Positions 9,219 through 18,202 of a DNA stretch of 64,000 nucleotides are shown piece after piece. The stretch comes from Salinicola endophyticus (GTDB lineage: Bacteria > Pseudomonadota > Gammaproteobacteria > Pseudomonadales > Halomonadaceae). The translations under genes and the position numbers were made by a program. Positions within the stretch are counted from its first letter, which is position 1. Every line of letters starts with the position of its first letter. The notes beneath the pieces were generated by a model. That model had not been told where the DNA came from. It ran no database searches and saw nothing but the letters and a program-made list of their open reading frames with translations. Location: assembly GCF_040536835.1 (NCBI RefSeq), contig NZ_CP159578.1, positions 1,426,001-1,490,000 on the forward strand, in the 5' to 3' direction.

Positions 9219-10526
9219 ATGGCCACTCTTCCTCAGTACGACGCGGCGCCGTCGCGCCCCCTGTCTCGCGGAGACATCAAGGTTCTGTCGCTGTCCGCCC
9301 TCGGCGGCGCGCTGGAGTTCTACGACTTCATCATCTTCGTCTACTTCGCCACGGTCATCGGGGCGCTGTTCTTCCCGCCGGAGATGCCGGAGTGGCTGCG
9401 CATGGTGCAGACCTACGGCATCTTCGCTGCCGGCTATCTGGCGCGGCCGCTGGGCGGCATCATCATGGCGCACTTCGGCGACCTGCTGGGGCGCAAGCGG
9501 ATGTTCACGCTGTCGATCTTTCTGATGTCGGTGCCCACGCTGCTGATCGGCTGCCTGCCCACCTATGCGACGATCGGCTACGCCGCGCCGCTGCTGCTGG
9601 TATTGATGCGCATCCTGCAGGGCGCGGCGGTGGGCGGCGAGGTGCCGGGGGCGTGGGTCTTCGTCACCGAGCACGTCTCGCGCAAGGACGTCGGTCTGGC
9701 CTGCGGTACCCTGGCCTCGGGGCTGGTCGCCGGCATCCTGATCGGCTCGATCATCTCGGCCTTCTTCAAGTCCTACTACAGCGCCGAGGAGATGAGCGCC
9801 TACGGCTGGCGAGTGCCGTTTCTGATCGGTGGGGTGTTCGGTTTCCTCGCGGTCTATCTGCGCCGCTACCTAGAAGAGACCCCGGTGTTCGCCGAGATGC
9901 GCGCCAAGAAAGCGCTCTCTGATGGGCTGCCGGTGAAGCGCGTGCTCGCCAGCCACCTCGACAGCGTGGTGCTGTCGATGGGCGTGACCTGGATCCTCAC
10001 CGGTGCAGTGGTGGTGGTCCTGCTGCTCACCCCGAGCATGCTCAAGAGCCTCTACGCCATCGATGCGTCCTATGCCAACGTCTGGGCCATCGTCTGCACC
10101 GTGTTCGGCAGCATCGCCGCCGGCTGGTGCGCCGACCGTCTGGGCAGCGGGGTGACCCTGATCCTGTGGAGCCTGCTGCTGGGCGTCGCCTACTGGGTGA
10201 TGATGCACAGCGTACCGCAGGACCCGAGCCAGCTGCTGTGGAGCTACTGCCTGGCTGGCTTCGGCGTGGGGATCGTCGGTGTGGTCCCGACCATCGCGGT
10301 GAAGTCGTTCCCGGCGGCGGTGCGCTTCTCGGGGCTGTCGTTCTCCTACAACGTCGCCTACGCCATCTTCGGCGGCTTCACCCCGGTGGTGGTCTCGACC
10401 CTGATGATCTCGCACCCGGCGGCGCCGGCCTACTATATCGCCGCGCTGGCGCTGCTCGGCGTGCTGATCGGGCTGTTCCTGCTGTGGGCACCAGGTGGCC
10501 GCCGGTTGTCGGTGATGCCCTCCTGA
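9219..10526 (+). CDS. MFS transporter, metabolite:H+ symporter (ProP/MHS-like)
   Basis: This 435-aa inner-membrane protein has about 12 hydrophobic segments. The first-helix signature LGGALEFYDFIIFVYFATVIG and the loop GDLLGRKRMFTLSI are those of the metabolite:H+ symporter family, which includes ProP, ShiA and citrate carriers. Substrate is not deducible; osmolyte or dicarboxylate uptake are possibilities. The ATG at 9219 is chosen because an in-frame GTG at 9180 lies in the transposed element upstream. No strong ribosome site is seen. The element insertion may have replaced or modified its promoter. CDF transporter follows after 46 bp. Confidence 0.9.
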   Translation: MATLPQYDAAPSRPLSRGDIKVLSLSALGGALEFYDFIIFVYFATVIGALFFPPEMPEWLRMVQTYGIFAAGYLARPLGGIIMAHFGDLLGRKRMFTLSIFLMSVPTLLIGCLPTYATIGYAAPLLLVLMRILQGAAVGGEVPGAWVFVTEHVSRKDVGLACGTLASGLVAGILIGSIISAFFKSYYSAEEMSAYGWRVPFLIGGVFGFLAVYLRRYLEETPVFAEMRAKKALSDGLPVKRVLASHLDSVVLSMGVTWILTGAVVVVLLLTPSMLKSLYAIDASYANVWAIVCTVFGSIAAGWCADRLGSGVTLILWSLLLGVAYWVMMHSVPQDPSQLLWSYCLAGFGVGIVGVVPTIAVKSFPAAVRFSGLSFSYNVAYAIFGGFTPVVVSTLMISHPAAPAYYIAALALLGVLIGLFLLWAPGGRRLSVMPS

Positions 10527-10572
10527 GATCTTCGCGCCCCGCTTCCTGGGGCGCGTCAGCCGGAGCAGGGCG

Positions 10573-11478
10573 ATGCCCGCGACCCTGGAACAGCGCATTC
10601 TGACCCTCTCCATCGCCGCCACCCTGGTGGTCTCGGCCCTGGGCGTGACGCTGGGCCTGATCTCGGGGTCGGAGGCGATCCTGTTCGACGGCGTCTTCTC
10701 GTCGATCGATGCGGCGATGTCGATGCTGGCGCTGACGGTGACGCGGCTGGTGATGCGCGAGTCGACCCAGCGCTTCCAGCTCGGCTACTGGCATCTGGAG
10801 CCGATGGCCGCGGCGTTCAACGGCGCGGTGCTGGTGCTGCTGTGCTTCTACGCCTTTCTCAACGCTCTCGGCACCTGGCTCCAGGGCGGCAGCGAGCCGC
10901 AGCTGGGGCTGGCGCTGGGCTACGCCGTGGCGGTGAGCCTGATCTGCTTCACGCTGTTCTTCTATGAGCGCCGGCTCAACCGCCGCGCGCGCTCGGAGTT
11001 CGTGCGGATCGATCTGCAGAACTGGCTGATGGCGGGTCTCATCACCAGTGCGCTGCTGCTCGCCTTTCTGCTCGCCTGGGCAATGGAGGGCACGCGCTAT
11101 GCCGGCTGGATCCCCTACGTCGACGCCACCCTGGTGATGCTGTTGACCCTGGTGTTCGTGCCGATCCCGCTGCGGATCGTCTATCGCGCCATGCGCGAGG
11201 TACTGATGGTGGCGCCGTCGCAGCTCGACAGCGAGGTGCGCGCGGCGATGGCGCCGGTGATGCGTCGTGAGGGGCTGCTGGCGTTCGACAGCTACGTGGC
11301 CAAGAGCGGGCGCGTGCACACCATCGAGGTGCATATCCTGACCACCCCCGAGTTCGCCCGCGATGGCGGCATCGCCTTGTGCGACGAGATTCGTGCCGAG
11401 ATCGCCGCCGGGCTCAGCGTGCCCGCCGAGCAGCGCTGGTTCACCGTCGCCTTCACCGCCGAGCAGCGCTGGCTGTAG
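10573..11478 (+). CDS. Cation diffusion facilitator family transporter
   Basis: A 301-aa membrane protein with about six hydrophobic segments followed by a soluble C-terminal domain, the CDF layout. These proteins export divalent metals by proton antiport. The helix-2 aspartates lie in FDGVFSSIDAAMSML. The helix-5 site reads FVRIDLQNW rather than the common HxxxD, so metal preference is unclear. The cytoplasmic tail (SQLDSEVRAAM onward) resembles the CDF dimer domain. It ends convergently inside the last codons of the C26 gene (26-bp overlap). Confidence 0.85.
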   Translation: MPATLEQRILTLSIAATLVVSALGVTLGLISGSEAILFDGVFSSIDAAMSMLALTVTRLVMRESTQRFQLGYWHLEPMAAAFNGAVLVLLCFYAFLNALGTWLQGGSEPQLGLALGYAVAVSLICFTLFFYERRLNRRARSEFVRIDLQNWLMAGLITSALLLAFLLAWAMEGTRYAGWIPYVDATLVMLLTLVFVPIPLRIVYRAMREVLMVAPSQLDSEVRAAMAPVMRREGLLAFDSYVAKSGRVHTIEVHILTTPEFARDGGIALCDEIRAEIAAGLSVPAEQRWFTVAFTAEQRWL

Positions 11479-12169
11479 CGTTTTCCCGCGTGCTCCCCGC
11501 CGCCTGCACCAGGGCGCGGATCAGGCGCTGCTGAGAGCGACTGAAGAGCATCAGCTCCGGGTGCCACTGGACCCCGATCAGGAAGGCGTGATGCTCGCTC
11601 TCGATCGCCTGGACCAGCTCGTTGCGATCCCGCGCCACCACCTTGAGCCCTTCGCCGGGGCGATCCACCGCCTGGTGGTGGAGGCTGTTCACCTGGCAGT
11701 AGCGGCGGTTGAGGATCTCGGCCAGACGGCTGTAGGGGGCGATCTCCACGCGCTTGCGCGGCAGTACCGTGCGTCGATTGCGGATATGCCGGTAGGTGGA
11801 CTGGATATCGCCGATCAGGCTGCCGCCGAGATGGATATTGATCATCTGTGCACCGCGGCAGATGCCCAGAATCGGCAGCCCGCGTGGCAGGCAGCTGGCG
11901 AGCAGGTCGAGTTCCAGCTCGTCGCGGGCGGGGTCGATGCGCACGTCGAGCTGCATCTCGCCGCCGTAGCGATGGGCGCCGATATCGTCACCGCCGCCGA
12001 TGATCAGGCCATCCAGCTCGCGCCGCAGCGGGCGCGCCGGCGACACCCGCAGCGGCAGCCCGCCGGCGCGCCATACCGAAACCCAGTCGCACCACCACGC
12101 CATGCGGCTCTTGTGGTCCGAGGTGGTGATGCCGATCAGCGGCCGCCGGGTGGGTTTCTCGCTCGCCAT
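11453..12169 (-). CDS. Peptidase C26 / class I glutamine amidotransferase-like hydrolase
   Basis: A 238-aa class I amidotransferase-fold hydrolase related to gamma-glutamyl-GABA hydrolase. The catalytic Cys is in GICRGAQMINIHLGG and the catalytic His in GVQWHPE; an oxyanion-type GGGDDIGAHRYGG segment precedes. The start ATG overlaps the stop of the amidoligase gene by one base (TGATG), implying coupled translation. Pairing of an amidoligase with a C26 hydrolase is a known genomic association, suggesting formation and hydrolysis of the same gamma-glutamyl or other amide bond. The substrate is unknown. Confidence 0.88.
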   Translation of the reverse strand: MASEKPTRRPLIGITTSDHKSRMAWWCDWVSVWRAGGLPLRVSPARPLRRELDGLIIGGGDDIGAHRYGGEMQLDVRIDPARDELELDLLASCLPRGLPILGICRGAQMINIHLGGSLIGDIQSTYRHIRNRRTVLPRKRVEIAPYSRLAEILNRRYCQVNSLHHQAVDRPGEGLKVVARDRNELVQAIESEHHAFLIGVQWHPELMLFSRSQQRLIRALVQAAGSTRENATASAARR

Positions 12170-13242
12170 CAGGAGCGCATCCAGCGCTGCAGCGAATCGA
12201 GCCAGCGGCTCAGGGTGGGCTGCGCCAGGTGCTCGCGGTAGGCCGTGCAGCGCTCGGCCAGGAGCACCGGGTCGGCGGCCAGGCGCTCGACCTCGACCCA
12301 GCGGTTCCACTCCAGGCTGGCGCCCCAGTCAGGATCGGAGAGCGAGGCGTTGGGCAGCCGGTAGTGATAGGTCGGGCGCGGCTTGACCAGACCCTCCTGC
12401 AGCAGCGGGCTGGGGTGGTCCGGGGCCAACCAGGCGAACAGCGGCAGCATGTCGAGCTCACGGTTGCGGGTGGGGTTGGCCGCCAGGTAGTCGTCGATCA
12501 GCTGCGCCAGCGTCGGCTGGTAGTCGGGGTCGAGCACCTGGCTTGCGTAGGTCTCGGAGAAGGGCCGGGTGTGCGGCAGCATGTCTCGGGTGAGGTCGAC
12601 CTCGATCTGATCGCGCAGCCACTCGGCCAGGATCAGATAGGCGCGCAGATGGGCGAGCACGCTCTCTACCTCGGGCGCCGGAATCTCCGGATTGAGATGC
12701 AGGCCGAAGGCGTAGATCAGACTGGCATCGGTGCCCTCGGCGCCGTGGCTGCGCAGGGCGTCGAACAGCGCGTCGAGCTCGGCCAGGGCGTGCCATGGCA
12801 GCGGCGGGCAGACGATCTCGGTGGGCACCAGCCCGGCGACCATGTCGCCCAGCCATTCGCGGGTGCGCGAGTGCAGGCTGACCCGCAGGTGCTCGCCGAT
12901 CCCCGGCGGCTGGCCATTGTGCGAGCGGGCGCGTGCCAGCAGGGTGGCATCCGGATGCACGTACTGGCTGTCGAGCTCGATATTGAAGGTGCCCCAGGGC
13001 GTGTCGGCGACCCGCAGGCGATGGGCGCTGTCATGCTTGAGCGTGCCGCCGAAGGTCGCCTCGACCAGGCGCGCGGCGGCCAGCGGGGCGATGCCGGCGA
13101 ACTCGATCTCCACCCCGACACGGCGGGCATGGCCATCGCGGTTATCGGGTTGCGGGGGCGTTGTCAGGGGCACATCGGACTCCTTGCCGGTACGCGGTGG
13201 CGCGGCCACGGGTGGGTCGTCGTGGCGATGATTCGACGGCAT
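12169..13242 (-). CDS. Amidoligase family protein (glutamine synthetase-like COOH-NH2 ligase)
   Basis: A 357-aa protein that I assign to the amidoligase family, members of the glutamine-synthetase fold thought to form amide bonds using ATP. The N-terminal strand RVGVEIEFAGI carries the metal-binding glutamates expected of this fold. Later segments GTFNIELDSQYVH and YAFGLHLNPEIP supply further acidic and His residues. An alternative start at a GTG in KESDVPLTTPP would remove 23 disordered residues. It forms a two-gene operon with the C26 hydrolase. No peptide substrate gene is seen next to it. Confidence 0.8.
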   Translation of the reverse strand: MPSNHRHDDPPVAAPPRTGKESDVPLTTPPQPDNRDGHARRVGVEIEFAGIAPLAAARLVEATFGGTLKHDSAHRLRVADTPWGTFNIELDSQYVHPDATLLARARSHNGQPPGIGEHLRVSLHSRTREWLGDMVAGLVPTEIVCPPLPWHALAELDALFDALRSHGAEGTDASLIYAFGLHLNPEIPAPEVESVLAHLRAYLILAEWLRDQIEVDLTRDMLPHTRPFSETYASQVLDPDYQPTLAQLIDDYLAANPTRNRELDMLPLFAWLAPDHPSPLLQEGLVKPRPTYHYRLPNASLSDPDWGASLEWNRWVEVERLAADPVLLAERCTAYREHLAQPTLSRWLDSLQRWMRS

Positions 13243-13338
13243 CAGAGCAGCTCGGTCACCCAGAGCCTAGCAGGCCTGCGGCGGGATGACAGGTACCCGA
13301 GTGCGATCCGCCGACAGGCGGGATGGCGCATCGCGTCT

Positions 13339-14181
13339 TCAGCCCCAGTGGCTGAGCACCACGCCACCCAGGATCAGCCCGCCGGCCACCAGCCGTTCGC
13401 GCCGCAGTGGCTCCTTGAGCCAGACCACGCCGATGGCGATGGCAAACAGCACGCTGGTCTCGCGCAGCGCCGCGACCAGGGCGATGGGCGCCTGGGTCAT
13501 GGCCCAGATGGTGATGCCGTAGGCGCTCAGCGAGAGCGCACCGCCGATCAGCCCGACCCGCCAGTGCCCGATCAGGGTCGGCAGCACGCCCGGCCCGCGC
13601 ATCAGCACCAGCGCCAGCAGCATGCCCAGGCCATCGAGCAGGAACAGCCACACTACGTAGCTGGCGGCGCTGCCGTTGACCCGCGCGCCACTGCCGTCGG
13701 TGAGCGTGTAGCCGGCGATGAACACCGAGGTGATCAGGGCATTGGCCAGGGCCGTGTGGGACAGGCGGTGCTGGGCATCACCACGCAGCGCCATGCTGAA
13801 GATGCCGAGGACCAGCAGGGCGATGCCGGCGTAGCCGAAGGCGGTGGGCGAGTCGCTGAGGGCGAAGACCCCGACCACGGTGACCAGCAGCGGCGCGCAG
13901 CCGCGGGCGATCGGGTAGACCTGGCCCAGGTCGCCGCTGCGATAGGCGCGGGCGAGGAACACGTTGTAGCCGATGTGCAGGAACGTGGACGCGATCAGCC
14001 ACGGCCAGGCGGCGGCGCTGGGCAGTGGCACGAAGGCGACGCAGGCCAGCGAGATCAGCGCGCAGGCGACCTGGATCAGTGACAGGCTGAGCAGGCGGTC
14101 GAGACCCACCTTGACCAGGGCGTTCCAACTGGCGTGCATCAGGGCGCCGGCGAGCACGGCGAGGAGGATGGGTGTGGTCAC
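13339..14181 (-). CDS. DMT superfamily (EamA) transporter
   Basis: A 280-aa protein with about ten transmembrane helices arranged as two EamA repeats. The first begins ILLAVLAGALMHASWNALVK and the second near ALITSVFIAGYTL. The helix-4 motif VYPIARGCAPLLV and the final WLKEPLRRERLVAGGLILGG are usual in drug/metabolite transporters. Such proteins export amino acids or other small metabolites. Substrate is unknown. It is divergent from recC. Confidence 0.9.
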   Translation of the reverse strand: MTTPILLAVLAGALMHASWNALVKVGLDRLLSLSLIQVACALISLACVAFVPLPSAAAWPWLIASTFLHIGYNVFLARAYRSGDLGQVYPIARGCAPLLVTVVGVFALSDSPTAFGYAGIALLVLGIFSMALRGDAQHRLSHTALANALITSVFIAGYTLTDGSGARVNGSAASYVVWLFLLDGLGMLLALVLMRGPGVLPTLIGHWRVGLIGGALSLSAYGITIWAMTQAPIALVAALRETSVLFAIAIGVVWLKEPLRRERLVAGGLILGGVVLSHWG

Positions 14182-14308
14182 GACGTGTCCTGGTGTCGGC
14201 TGCTCGGCTAACGCGTGCGGATGCCGACGCTGTCATAGGGTTGTCATAGTCTGCCCCAGCGCGGTCGCGGCGTCGATCCCGTGTGCTGGGCGCGCCGTGC
14301 CGGGGTAG

Positions 14309-14323
14309 GATAGGCAGCCTATC
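14309..14323. promoter_or_regulatory. Perfect palindrome upstream of recC
   Basis: GATAGGC-A-GCCTATC is a perfect 7-bp dyad ending 33 bp before the recC start codon. Its position fits an operator or the base of a leader hairpin. A direct repeat TGTCATAG-GGT-TGTCATAG lies further upstream near 14232-14250. No factor can be assigned. Confidence 0.4.
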
Positions 14324-14356
14324 GGTTCGGCCGAGTCTCTGTTCTTTGGAGCGTGA

Positions 14357-17300
14357 ATGTTCAGTGTCCTGCACGCCAACCACCTCGAGGATCTGCGCGA
14401 CCTGTCGCTGGCGCTGATGCAGCGTCAGCGGCTGCCTCCCCTCACCCCCGAGACCTTTCTGGTGCAGTCCAATGGCATGGCGCAGTGGTTGCGGCTATCG
14501 CTGGCGGAGGCCGATGGCGTGGCGGCCTCGGTGGACTTCCCGCTGCCGTCGAGCTTCGTCTGGCGCGCCTACCGCGCGGTGCTGGAGCGCGAAGGCGCGC
14601 CGATTCCGCAGCACTCGCCGTTCGACAAGCGGCCGCTGGCGTGGCGCATTCTGCGTCTGCTGGAATCCCGGATCGAGGCGGAGCCGGAGGTGTTCGCGCC
14701 GCTGGCGCACTATCTTTCCGCTGACGCGGGGTCCGCCGCAGGCGCGCTATCCGCTGATTCGGGGTCCGCCGCAGGCGCGCTATCCTCCGGCGCGGAGGTG
14801 GGTGAGGGCGCTGGGTCGGTGGACACCGGGGAGGAGCCGGTATCGGACGTGGCCGCCGGCCCGGATGCCGCCGCCGAGCAGGCCGAGCGCAAGCGCTGGC
14901 AGCTCGCGGTGCGCCTGGCCGATCTGTTCGACCAGTATCTCAACTATCGGCCCGACTGGCTGGCGGCGTGGGAGCGGGGCGAGACGGCGCCCGCGGATCT
15001 GCCCGCCGACCAGCGCTGGCAGCCGGCGCTGTGGCGGGCGCTGCTTGAGGATGCCGACCCGGCCGAGCGCGAGTTCCATCGCGCGCGGCTGCACGGGCGT
15101 TTCGTGCGCGCCGCGCGGGCCCTCGACACCTGCCCACCGGGGCTACCGCCCAGGCTGTTCGTGTTCGGTATCTCGGCGCTGCCGGCGCAACTGCTGGAGG
15201 CGCTGCACGCGCTCTCCGGGGTGATCGATGTCTTTCTGATGATCACCAACCCGTGCCGCCACTACTGGGGCGATATCGTCTCCGATCGCGAGGCGATCAA
15301 ACGCGCCGGGCGGCTCTCCGCTGACGCCCAGGTGCGCCAGCAGGGGCGACATCCGGAGGCGCCGTGGCTCGCCGAGCTCGACGAGGAGGCGCTGCATCTG
15401 CAGGCCAACCCGCTGCTCGCGGCCTGGGGCGCCCAGGGCCGGGACTTCATCGTCGGGCTCTACGAATTCGAGAGCCAGGATGGCGGCTTCGACGTCGAGA
15501 CCGATCTGTTCCAGGACCCGGCCACGGATGACGACCCCTCGCTGCTCGCGCAGATCCAGCAGGACGTGCTCGATCTGCGCCACCCCGGAGAGCTGGCGCG
15601 GGAGCGGGGCCACAAGCGCACGCTCGCCGCCGCCGACGCCTCGCTGTCGCTCTACCGCGTGCACTCGCCGCTGCGCGAGGTCGAGGTGCTCCACGACCGC
15701 CTGCTCGCCGCGTTCGACGAGGCGAGTGCTGCCGGCGCACCGCTGCGCCCGCGTGACATTCTGGTGATGGTGCCGGAGATCGACAGCTACGCGCCCTACA
15801 TCGAGGCGGTGTTCGGCCAGTACGCGGCGGACGATCCACGCCATGTGCCGTTCACCATCGCCGATCAGGTGGCCAGCGAGACCCATCCGCTGATGGTGCT
15901 GGTGTTGGCGCTGCTGGAGCTGCCGGAGCGGCGGCTCGGGGTGAGCGAGCTGCTCGATGCCCTCGACGTGCCGGCGCTGCGGGCGCGCTTCGGCATCGAC
16001 GAGGGCGAGCTGCCGCGGCTGCGCCAGTGGCTGGCGGAGAGCGGCGTGCGCTGGGGGCTTTCCGCCAGTCATCGCCGCGCGCTGGGCTTTCCGGCGCTGC
16101 ACGAGAACAGCTGGGCGTTCGGCCTCGAGCGCATGCTGCTGGGCTATTCAACCGGCCCGCTACCGCCAGAGTCGACCGGCCCGCTGCCCCCGGAGTCGAC
16201 CGGCCCGCTGCCGCCGGAGTCGACCGGCCCGCTGCCGCCGCAAGCCAGCGGGACTAGCGCGAGGGAATCCGCGGCGTGGCAGTTCGACGCCATCGTGCCT
16301 TTCGATGAGGTCGGCGGGCTGGAGGCGGATCTCGCCGGGCGTCTGGCGGAGCTGGTGGCGGCGCTGGAGGAGCAGCGCGCCGCACTCTGCGCGCCGGGCA
16401 CGCCGGCCGAGTGGCGGGTGCGCCTGGGGGCGCTGCTGGCGCGGATGTTCCAGCCCGCCGGGCTCGACGAGCACGACGTGCTGGCGCGGGTCGATCAGGC
16501 CCTGGGCCGCTGGCAGGCGAGCTGCGAGCTGGCGGCCTTCACCCAGCCGATCGGGCTCGGCGTGGTACGCGACGCGCTCAAGGCGGAGCTCGACGAGGGT
16601 GGCCTGGCCCAGCGCTTTCTCGCCGGCAAGGTCAACTTCGCCACCCTGATGCCGATGCGCGCCATCCCGTTCCGGCATATCTATCTGCTGGGGATGAGCG
16701 ACGGCGCCTATCCGCGCACCCGCCAGCCGCAGGATTTCGACCTGATGGCGGGCAGGGCACGCCCCGGCGACCGTTCGCGGCGCGACGACGACCGCTATCT
16801 GCTGCTCGAGGCGCTGCTCTCCGCCCGCGACCGGCTGACCCTCTCCTGGGTCGGCTTCGACCAGCGCGACAACACCCCGCGGCCGCCCTCGGTGCTGATC
16901 GGCGAGCTGCTCGACATGCTCGGGCAGGGCTGGCAGCCGGCCGCGGTGGGGACCACTGACGCAGCTGAGGGCGACGACCCCGAGCGGCGCCTGGCCGAGC
17001 GCCTGATCGAGACCCATCCGCTGCAGCCGTTCTCACGGCGCTACTTCCTGGCCGACGACCCGCGCTTCACCTATGACGCCAGCTGGGCGCCGCTGCATGG
17101 GGCCGAGCCAGCGGCGGGGAAAGCCGAGGCCGGGGCACACCCGCGCACCGCCGATGACGCCACCGCGCCTGCACCGGAAATCCCCCAGCCGCCAGCAGAG
17201 GCGCTCGGGCTGAACGATCTGCAGCGCCTGCTGCGACGCCCGTGGAGCGTCTATCTCGGCCGGCTCGGCGTGCGCTTCCAGCGTGCCGAGGTGCCCGACG

Positions 17301-18202
17301 AGGATAGCGAGCCGTTCACCCTGGACGCGCTCGAGGACCACACCCTGAAGCGCGAGCTGCTCGATGCCGGCCGCCGCGGCGAACCCCTGGTGCAGGTGGC
17401 CGAGCGCCTACGTCTCGCCGGGCGGCTGCCGGCGGCGGGGTTCGGCCAGGCGCTGATCGAACCGCCGCTCAAGCGCTTGAGCGCGCAGCTGGCGAGCTGG
17501 CGCGGGCTGACCGCGACGCTCACCGCCGCTGAGCCGACGCTTGTGCACTTCGCCGCACCAGCGGCGGGCACGACACCTGCACTGGCGCTGGAGGCGCGCC
17601 TGGATGAGCTCTACCTGGGCGACGAGGGGGCCGAGTTGGTTACCCTGGAGACCAGCCACTTCGGCCACTTCCGCCCCGAGGGCGAGGGGCCGTGGAAGAA
17701 ACTGGGCAAGCCGCACCGGCTCCACGCCGGCTATCTGCGCTGGCTGCTGGCCAATGCCGCGGGCGAGCACGCCACCGCCTGGAGCGCGCTGTTCGAGGAT
17801 CGGGTGCTGCGCTTTCCGCCGCTGGAGCGGGCGCTGGCGCGCGAGACACTGGCCGCCTGGCTGGCGTGCTGGTGGCGCGCCTGGTGCGCGCCGCTGCCCG
17901 CCGCCGGCGAACTGGCCAGGACCCTATGGGGCCAGTGCGGTAGTGACACCCTGGCGGCGCTGGCCGCCGGCGAGCCGTTGGCACCGGCGCTGCGCGATAC
18001 CCTGGCGGGCGAGTTCGAGGCCGGCAACTTCCAGGTCGAGGCGCTGATCCGGCGCGAACAAGCGCTGGGGCAGCTGTGGTCCGACTTCGACAGCTTTGCC
18101 GCCGCCGGCGGGGTGGGCGAGAGCGTGCGCCACTATCAGCCGCTGCTCGACGCCATGCGGCGCGCGACGCAGCGCATTCACGTCACCGGAGAGCGTTCAT
18201 GA
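14357..18202 (+). CDS. recC: Exodeoxyribonuclease V subunit gamma (RecC)
   Basis: This 1281-aa subunit of RecBCD scans DNA for Chi and splits the duplex for the two helicases. The N-terminus MFSVLHANHLEDL and internal VQSNGMAQWL, RLFVFGISALP and HIYLLGMSDGAYPR are characteristic RecC blocks. GGAG lies eight bases ahead of the start. It is longer than E. coli RecC (1122 aa), partly through in-frame repetitive inserts near residues 121-142 and 599-630. Its stop overlaps the recB start (ATGA). Order recC-recB-recD with coupled starts indicates one operon. Confidence 0.96.
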   Translation: MFSVLHANHLEDLRDLSLALMQRQRLPPLTPETFLVQSNGMAQWLRLSLAEADGVAASVDFPLPSSFVWRAYRAVLEREGAPIPQHSPFDKRPLAWRILRLLESRIEAEPEVFAPLAHYLSADAGSAAGALSADSGSAAGALSSGAEVGEGAGSVDTGEEPVSDVAAGPDAAAEQAERKRWQLAVRLADLFDQYLNYRPDWLAAWERGETAPADLPADQRWQPALWRALLEDADPAEREFHRARLHGRFVRAARALDTCPPGLPPRLFVFGISALPAQLLEALHALSGVIDVFLMITNPCRHYWGDIVSDREAIKRAGRLSADAQVRQQGRHPEAPWLAELDEEALHLQANPLLAAWGAQGRDFIVGLYEFESQDGGFDVETDLFQDPATDDDPSLLAQIQQDVLDLRHPGELARERGHKRTLAAADASLSLYRVHSPLREVEVLHDRLLAAFDEASAAGAPLRPRDILVMVPEIDSYAPYIEAVFGQYAADDPRHVPFTIADQVASETHPLMVLVLALLELPERRLGVSELLDALDVPALRARFGIDEGELPRLRQWLAESGVRWGLSASHRRALGFPALHENSWAFGLERMLLGYSTGPLPPESTGPLPPESTGPLPPESTGPLPPQASGTSARESAAWQFDAIVPFDEVGGLEADLAGRLAELVAALEEQRAALCAPGTPAEWRVRLGALLARMFQPAGLDEHDVLARVDQALGRWQASCELAAFTQPIGLGVVRDALKAELDEGGLAQRFLAGKVNFATLMPMRAIPFRHIYLLGMSDGAYPRTRQPQDFDLMAGRARPGDRSRRDDDRYLLLEALLSARDRLTLSWVGFDQRDNTPRPPSVLIGELLDMLGQGWQPAAVGTTDAAEGDDPERRLAERLIETHPLQPFSRRYFLADDPRFTYDASWAPLHGAEPAAGKAEAGAHPRTADDATAPAPEIPQPPAEALGLNDLQRLLRRPWSVYLGRLGVRFQRAEVPDEDSEPFTLDALEDHTLKRELLDAGRRGEPLVQVAERLRLAGRLPAAGFGQALIEPPLKRLSAQLASWRGLTATLTAAEPTLVHFAAPAAGTTPALALEARLDELYLGDEGAELVTLETSHFGHFRPEGEGPWKKLGKPHRLHAGYLRWLLANAAGEHATAWSALFEDRVLRFPPLERALARETLAAWLACWWRAWCAPLPAAGELARTLWGQCGSDTLAALAAGEPLAPALRDTLAGEFEAGNFQVEALIRREQALGQLWSDFDSFAAAGGVGESVRHYQPLLDAMRRATQRIHVTGERS
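14718..14783 (+). repeat. 33-bp tandem repeat within recC (2 copies)
   Basis: Two 33-bp units start at 14718 and 14751 and differ at two bases. They encode the in-frame SADAGSAAGAL and SADSGSAAGAL. A decayed start of a third unit may follow. The encoded stretch is Ala/Ser/Gly-rich and probably a flexible surface loop. Confidence 0.85.
16151..16246 (+). repeat. 24-bp tandem repeat within recC (4 copies)
   Basis: Four consecutive 24-bp units start at 16151, 16175, 16199 and 16223 and encode (TGPLPPES)3 then TGPLPPQA. They are nearly identical, so likely recent or variable in number, and keep the frame. The insert lies between the helicase-like half and the later region of RecC. Confidence 0.9.

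Noticed and set aside
12229..14082. 617-codon rightward frame opposite the amidoligase and DMT genes
   Set aside because: Composition is that of an antisense shadow; real genes with family motifs occupy the other strand.
16151..16246. Possible CRISPR-like array in recC
   Set aside because: Units are contiguous 24-bp tandem repeats without spacers and encode protein in frame.
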